Of a DNA stretch of 55,884 nt, positions 52,751-55,884 are shown one piece after another. Below the pieces are notes generated by a model. That model was not told where the DNA came from. It saw nothing but the letters and a program-made list of their open reading frames with translations, and did no database searches. The stretch spans positions 1 through 55,884 of the forward strand of contig JAEZOB010000029.1 of NCBI GenBank assembly GCA_023414355.1, given 5' to 3'. The stretch comes from Bacillota bacterium. GTDB lineage: Bacteria > Bacillota > Clostridia > Lachnospirales > Lachnospiraceae. Position numbers and translations under genes: made by a program. Numbering within the stretch: the stretch's first letter is position 1; every line of letters starts with the position of its first letter.

Positions 52751-53764
52751 TTATAATTTAAATAGAAGGACACTAATCAGTGAACCGGATCCCATGGAGG
52801 CAAGTGTCACATAATCCCCCTTCTTTACTCTTTCTGATTTGATAGCCCGATCCAATGCCAGAATGGGGCTGGTCGTTCCGGTATACCCGTACTCGTTGCC
52901 GATATAAGTAGTTCGATCCTCTTCCAAGCCCAGTTTTTCTAAAGCAAGACGTGCATCCGGTATGGTAAACTGAGAAAAGATCAGATGATCAATATCAGAA
53001 GGAGCCATATCATTATCTTCTGTAAGTTCATGAATCAAATCGACCCAGGCATCGGAGATAAAGCTTCCATCAAAGGGTTCCCAGGACCACTTCTTATCCT
53101 CCTCATTCTCTATCCCATCTCTGATCAGTTTAGAAAAACCTACCTTAGGCATTAGTATGTAATTACTTTCTGAGGTCTGAGCAAGATGAACGGAATCGAT
53201 AAAACCTCTTCTCTCTTCTTCCTCTACCTTTTCTAAAACCACCGCGGCCGCAGCATCGCCAAAATTCGAATAGGATACGATATCGTACTGATTGCTTACA
53301 GAGCTGAATAGTATTCCACCGACTACCAGAGCTCTTTTGAATCTTTTATTCGTCATCAGGATTCTGCTTGCCTGATCAATGGCAGTTACCATACCAAGAC
53401 AATTGGTATTGGTATCATATGCCATTTTTATTTTTGCGCCTCCGAACATGTCGAGTACCTTTACCGCGTTGGCGGGAGAGGTATATTCAGGCGTATCTGT
53501 TGCAAATACCAGGAGGTCGATATCCCCAATCTCTATTCCCGCCTCCTGCAATGCCTTCACACTTGCTCTATAACCCATAGATATGACGGTTTCATCAGGA
53601 TCATCGGAAAGATATCTGTATTCTCTCTCCAAATGCTTCAAAAGTCCTGATACCTCCATTCCCAACTTATTGAAATGCTCGATAAAATATCCATTATCTA
53701 CTTTGTTTTTCGGATGGTAGGTTCCTGTGCTTATGATATTAATATTCTCGTATTTCATAGTCAT
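52751..53764 (-). CDS. KAS III (FabH)-like enzyme with an atypical active site
   Basis: 337 residues of the thiolase fold, beta-ketoacyl-ACP synthase III type: GTYHPKNKVDN, the nucleophile Cys122 in DTNTNCLGMV, SNFGDAAAAVVLE, and the C-terminal ASMGSGSLISVLLF. The PHQAN stretch that carries the catalytic His in FabH reads FSQFT, and the GNTS Asn position reads GYTGTTS. Both catalytic residues therefore appear replaced, so normal decarboxylative condensation is unlikely. Acyl transfer or another thioester reaction is possible. GGAGG lies 7 bases before the ATG. Single-gene unit. Confidence 0.85.
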   Translation of the reverse strand: MTMKYENINIISTGTYHPKNKVDNGYFIEHFNKLGMEVSGLLKHLEREYRYLSDDPDETVISMGYRASVKALQEAGIEIGDIDLLVFATDTPEYTSPANAVKVLDMFGGAKIKMAYDTNTNCLGMVTAIDQASRILMTNKRFKRALVVGGILFSSVSNQYDIVSYSNFGDAAAAVVLEKVEEEERRGFIDSVHLAQTSESNYILMPKVGFSKLIRDGIENEEDKKWSWEPFDGSFISDAWVDLIHELTEDNDMAPSDIDHLIFSQFTIPDARLALEKLGLEEDRTTYIGNEYGYTGTTSPILALDRAIKSERVKKGDYVTLASMGSGSLISVLLFKL

Positions 53765-53893
53765 CTTTATTCCTCCGTATACATGATTATAGGATTATGG
53801 GGATTCTCCTAATTTAATTATATTGCAACCACATTAGAAAACCATATCGTGATTGGAAAATCATTAAAGTACATAAAATTAATAAATATACAG

Positions 53894-53922
53894 TTGACAA
53901 TTCCCCGGAATATGTATATACT
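53894..53922 (+). promoter_or_regulatory. Promoter of the T-box-trpB transcript
   Basis: TTGACA (53894-53899), exactly 17 bases, TATACT (53917-53922), about 25 bases before the T-box stem I. Confidence 0.88.
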
Positions 53923-53944
53923 GATTAAAACATTGAAAAATGAA

Positions 53945-54216
53945 ACCGTTGAGTAAGAAGAGTAGGTATCGCAACATTATTTTCAGAGAGCCGCAGGTGG
54001 TGGGATTGCGGTAATAACGCAATATCGAATGGACTTACGAGGGTGGGAAGAAAGACAATTGTCGAGTAATGCCCAACGGAAACTTCATCCGTTAACAAGG
54101 AAGCATATATATGCATGTATATGAAGTGAGAGGGTGCTTTGCACCAAACCGGGTGGTACCGCAGAAGTTTTCTAAGCTTTTGTCCCAGTAGAATTACTGA
54201 GGCAGGGGCTTTTTTT
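53945..54216 (+). promoter_or_regulatory. T-box leader specifying tryptophan
   Basis: Stem I is closed by GTAAG/CTTAC (about 53953-53957 and 54034-54038). The AGTAGG loop motif and the specifier loop GAATGGAC place codon TGG (tryptophan) at 54030-54032. The conserved T-box GGGTGGTACCGC lies at 54151-54162 and the terminator (54175-54210, followed by seven T) comes after it. Uncharged tRNA-Trp would favour antitermination and expression of the TrpB-like gene. Confidence 0.93.
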
Positions 54217-54357
54217 ATACCCTTATCTTAAAATCACCTTGAATAATTATAAATTATCAGCTGATTAACCCCATCCGGTTTCAACCAAGTACCAAATGCC
54301 CCTGTGGCATCTTTATAAAAGAAAATATAATCAAAGAGTTGAAAGGAGTAAGTAATT

Positions 54358-55737
54358 ATGTCAAAGAAAGTTCCGCACAGATTATATCTAACCGAGGATC
54401 AGATGCCAAAGCAATGGTACAACTTGAGAGCAGATATGAAGGAGCAGCCGGCCCCTATCCTAAATCCTGCTACCAATCAGCCTGCTAAGGTAGAGGATCT
54501 TTATCCCGTCTTTTGTGAGCAACTGGCTAAGCAGGAGATGGATAGTACCACCAGATATTTCGATATCCCGGAAGAGGTTCAGGATTTCTACAAGATGTAT
54601 CGTCCGTCTCCTCTGATTCGCGCTTATAATCTGGAGAAGGCCTTGGGTACACCTGCCAAGATTTATTATAAATTTGAGGGTAACAACACCTCCGGAAGTC
54701 ATAAACTGAATTCTGCTATCGCTCAGGCATATTATGCCAAGGAGCAGGGACTGACCTCTCTGACTACCGAGACAGGTGCCGGTCAGTGGGGTACTGCTCT
54801 TTCCGAAGCCTGCTCCTATTATAACCTTCCATTGACAGTATTCATGGTTAAGGTCTCCTATGAGCAGAAACCGTTCCGGAAATCAGTGATGCAGACCTTT
54901 GGCGCCGATATTATTCCCAGCCCTAGCGATACCACCAATGTGGGCAAACTTATTCTGTCAAAGGATCCGACTACCGGTGGAAGCCTTGGCTGTGCTATTT
55001 CTGAGGCAGTCGAAAAAGCGGTGACCACCCCCGGCTGCCGTTATGTATTAGGTTCTGTATTAAACCAGGTGTTGCTGCATCAATCCATCATCGGCCTTGA
55101 ATCAAAGCTTGCTATGGAAATGCTTGATGAATATCCTGATATTGTGATCGGCTGCGCAGGTGGCGGTTCCAATCTGGGTGGACTCATTGCTCCCTTTATG
55201 CAGGATAAGATACTGGGAAAGGCTAATCCAAGAATTGTAGCGGTAGAGCCTGCATCCTGCCCCTCCTTTACCCGTGGCAAGTATGCCTATGACTTCTGTG
55301 ATACCGGCAAGGTTACCCCTCTTGCTAAGATGTATACTCTTGGAAGCAGCTTCATGCCTTCTGCAAACCACGCAGGTGGCTTGAGATATCATGGAATGTC
55401 ACCGATTCTGTCTAAGCTGTATCATGATGGTTACATAGAGGCTGTTGCTGTGGAACAGACTAAGGTATTCGAAGCAGCCGTATTCTTTGCCAAGCAGGAA
55501 ACCATCCTGCCTGCACCGGAATCTTCCCATGCAATCCGCACAGCAATAGATGAAGCATTAAAATGTAAGGAAACCGGGGAAGCAAAGACCATCCTCTTTG
55601 GCCTGACCGGTACAGGATACTTTGATATGACTGCTTACAATGCTTACCTGAATGGTACAATGACTGATTATATCCCCAGTGATGCGGATCTTCAGAAGGG
55701 CTTTGACGAGCTTCCGAATATCCCTGGTATACAATAG
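54358..55737 (+). CDS. trpB: TrpB-like pyridoxal-phosphate enzyme (tryptophan synthase beta, TrpB2 type)
   Basis: 459 residues, longer than standard TrpB, as in the TrpB2 group, with an N-terminal extension (HRLYLTEDQMPKQWYNLRAD). The PLP lysine is at about Lys116 (GNNTSGSHKLNSA), the TETGAGQWGTAL loop carries the catalytic Glu, and the phosphate-binding CAGGGSNLGG follows. It makes tryptophan from indole and serine. No trpA is beside it, so free indole may be the substrate. The Trp T-box upstream supports the assignment. AAAGGAG precedes the ATG. Confidence 0.93.
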   Translation: MSKKVPHRLYLTEDQMPKQWYNLRADMKEQPAPILNPATNQPAKVEDLYPVFCEQLAKQEMDSTTRYFDIPEEVQDFYKMYRPSPLIRAYNLEKALGTPAKIYYKFEGNNTSGSHKLNSAIAQAYYAKEQGLTSLTTETGAGQWGTALSEACSYYNLPLTVFMVKVSYEQKPFRKSVMQTFGADIIPSPSDTTNVGKLILSKDPTTGGSLGCAISEAVEKAVTTPGCRYVLGSVLNQVLLHQSIIGLESKLAMEMLDEYPDIVIGCAGGGSNLGGLIAPFMQDKILGKANPRIVAVEPASCPSFTRGKYAYDFCDTGKVTPLAKMYTLGSSFMPSANHAGGLRYHGMSPILSKLYHDGYIEAVAVEQTKVFEAAVFFAKQETILPAPESSHAIRTAIDEALKCKETGEAKTILFGLTGTGYFDMTAYNAYLNGTMTDYIPSDADLQKGFDELPNIPGIQ

Positions 55738-55764
55738 CTATATCCTTCTCCGATTGGTAATAAA

Positions 55765-55884
55765 ATCGAGTAGGAGGCGGTGACTAACCGCCGTCCTCTC
55801 ACAGCACCGTGCGTACCGTTCGGTACACGGCGCTTTCAATAGTTGACGTGCACTGACTGATATGCAATGGCTAAGTCATAGAAG
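55765..55884 (-). mobile_element. 3' end of a group II intron, cut by the right edge
   Basis: The minus strand from 55834 to 55803 folds as a domain V: AGCGCCGTGTACC, loop GAAC, then GGTACGCACGGTGCT with the CG bulge and the AGC triad. Next, 55800-55768 folds as domain VI: GAGAGGACGGCGG with CCGCCTCCTACTC, leaving a bulged A at 55771 as the branch point. The intron would end at 55765 (ACTCGAT). A short reading frame ending in HVNY before domain V may be the maturase end. The body is outside the window. Confidence 0.8.

Noticed and set aside
1..55884. CRISPR arrays, prophage modules or toxin-antitoxin pairs
   Set aside because: No regularly spaced repeats, phage structural genes or recognisable toxin-antitoxin pairs were seen in the window.

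Overview
The window looks like chromosomal core DNA of a low-GC, motile anaerobic Firmicute, most likely a Lachnospiraceae (Clostridium cluster XIVa, Lachnoclostridium/Anaerocolumna type). The basis is gene content and order (mbl-flgF-flgG, comFC-yvyF, rpsL-rpsG-fusA-tuf), consensus TTGACA/TATAAT promoters, purine-rich Shine-Dalgarno sites, frequent GTG and TTG starts, T-box and FMN leaders, and several small protein families typical of that group. Most genes lie on the minus strand, as expected for a leading strand. No prophage, CRISPR array or large accessory island is visible. Family assignments come from reading the sequence, not from a search.

Layout. 1-600: a strong leftward promoter, possibly for an rRNA operon beyond the left edge, and two tRNA-Ser genes. 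641-6580: ispD, tsaD, a membrane-anchored unknown, rnz, a zinc-ribbon-like small protein, and rimI-tsaB-tsaE (tRNA t6A synthesis and tRNA processing). 6761-12825: an AraC-GyrI fusion, ribU with its FMN riboswitch, tex, a small HEXXH protein, and a frameshifted yitT. 13117-17451: lysC, an ApgM-type putative homoserine kinase, hom and an ACT regulator, together covering aspartate to O-phosphohomoserine except for aspartate-semialdehyde dehydrogenase. 17771-21268: a CoA-type NUDIX hydrolase, a membrane-protein fragment and a polar amino acid ABC importer whose operon carries an inverted-repeat element. 21298-26376: cheW, prfB with its programmed frameshift, secA and hpf.

26386-27397 is a gene-free, AT-rich kilobase holding four perfect DnaA boxes. 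It is followed by a PilZ protein, an SH3/NlpC-P60 wall hydrolase, trxB, a YjfB-like motility peptide, a methyltransferase, an acyl-ACP thioesterase, cvfB, yvyF-comFC, a sugar nucleotidyltransferase, an unknown helical protein and recD2. 38846-41943 is the mbl-flgF-flgG-rod protein block. 42924-47791 is the str operon (rpsL-rpsG-fusA-tuf), with a perfect promoter and leader hairpins. 48025-55737 holds a secreted trypsin-like protease, a WYL regulator, an MFS transporter with a short leader ORF, an unknown 131-aa protein, a KAS III-like enzyme lacking the usual His and Asn, and a TrpB-like gene behind a tryptophan-specifying T-box. The right edge cuts through the 3' end of a group II intron on the minus strand.

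The most useful non-coding observations are the DnaA-box cluster far from any dnaA, the leader ORF and possible attenuator of the MFS gene, the inverted-repeat element inside the ABC operon, the duplicated hairpin module after hpf, the Trp T-box and the group II intron end. I did not find a clearly new multi-gene system. The best candidates for undescribed biology are these non-coding elements and the atypical KAS III-like enzyme.
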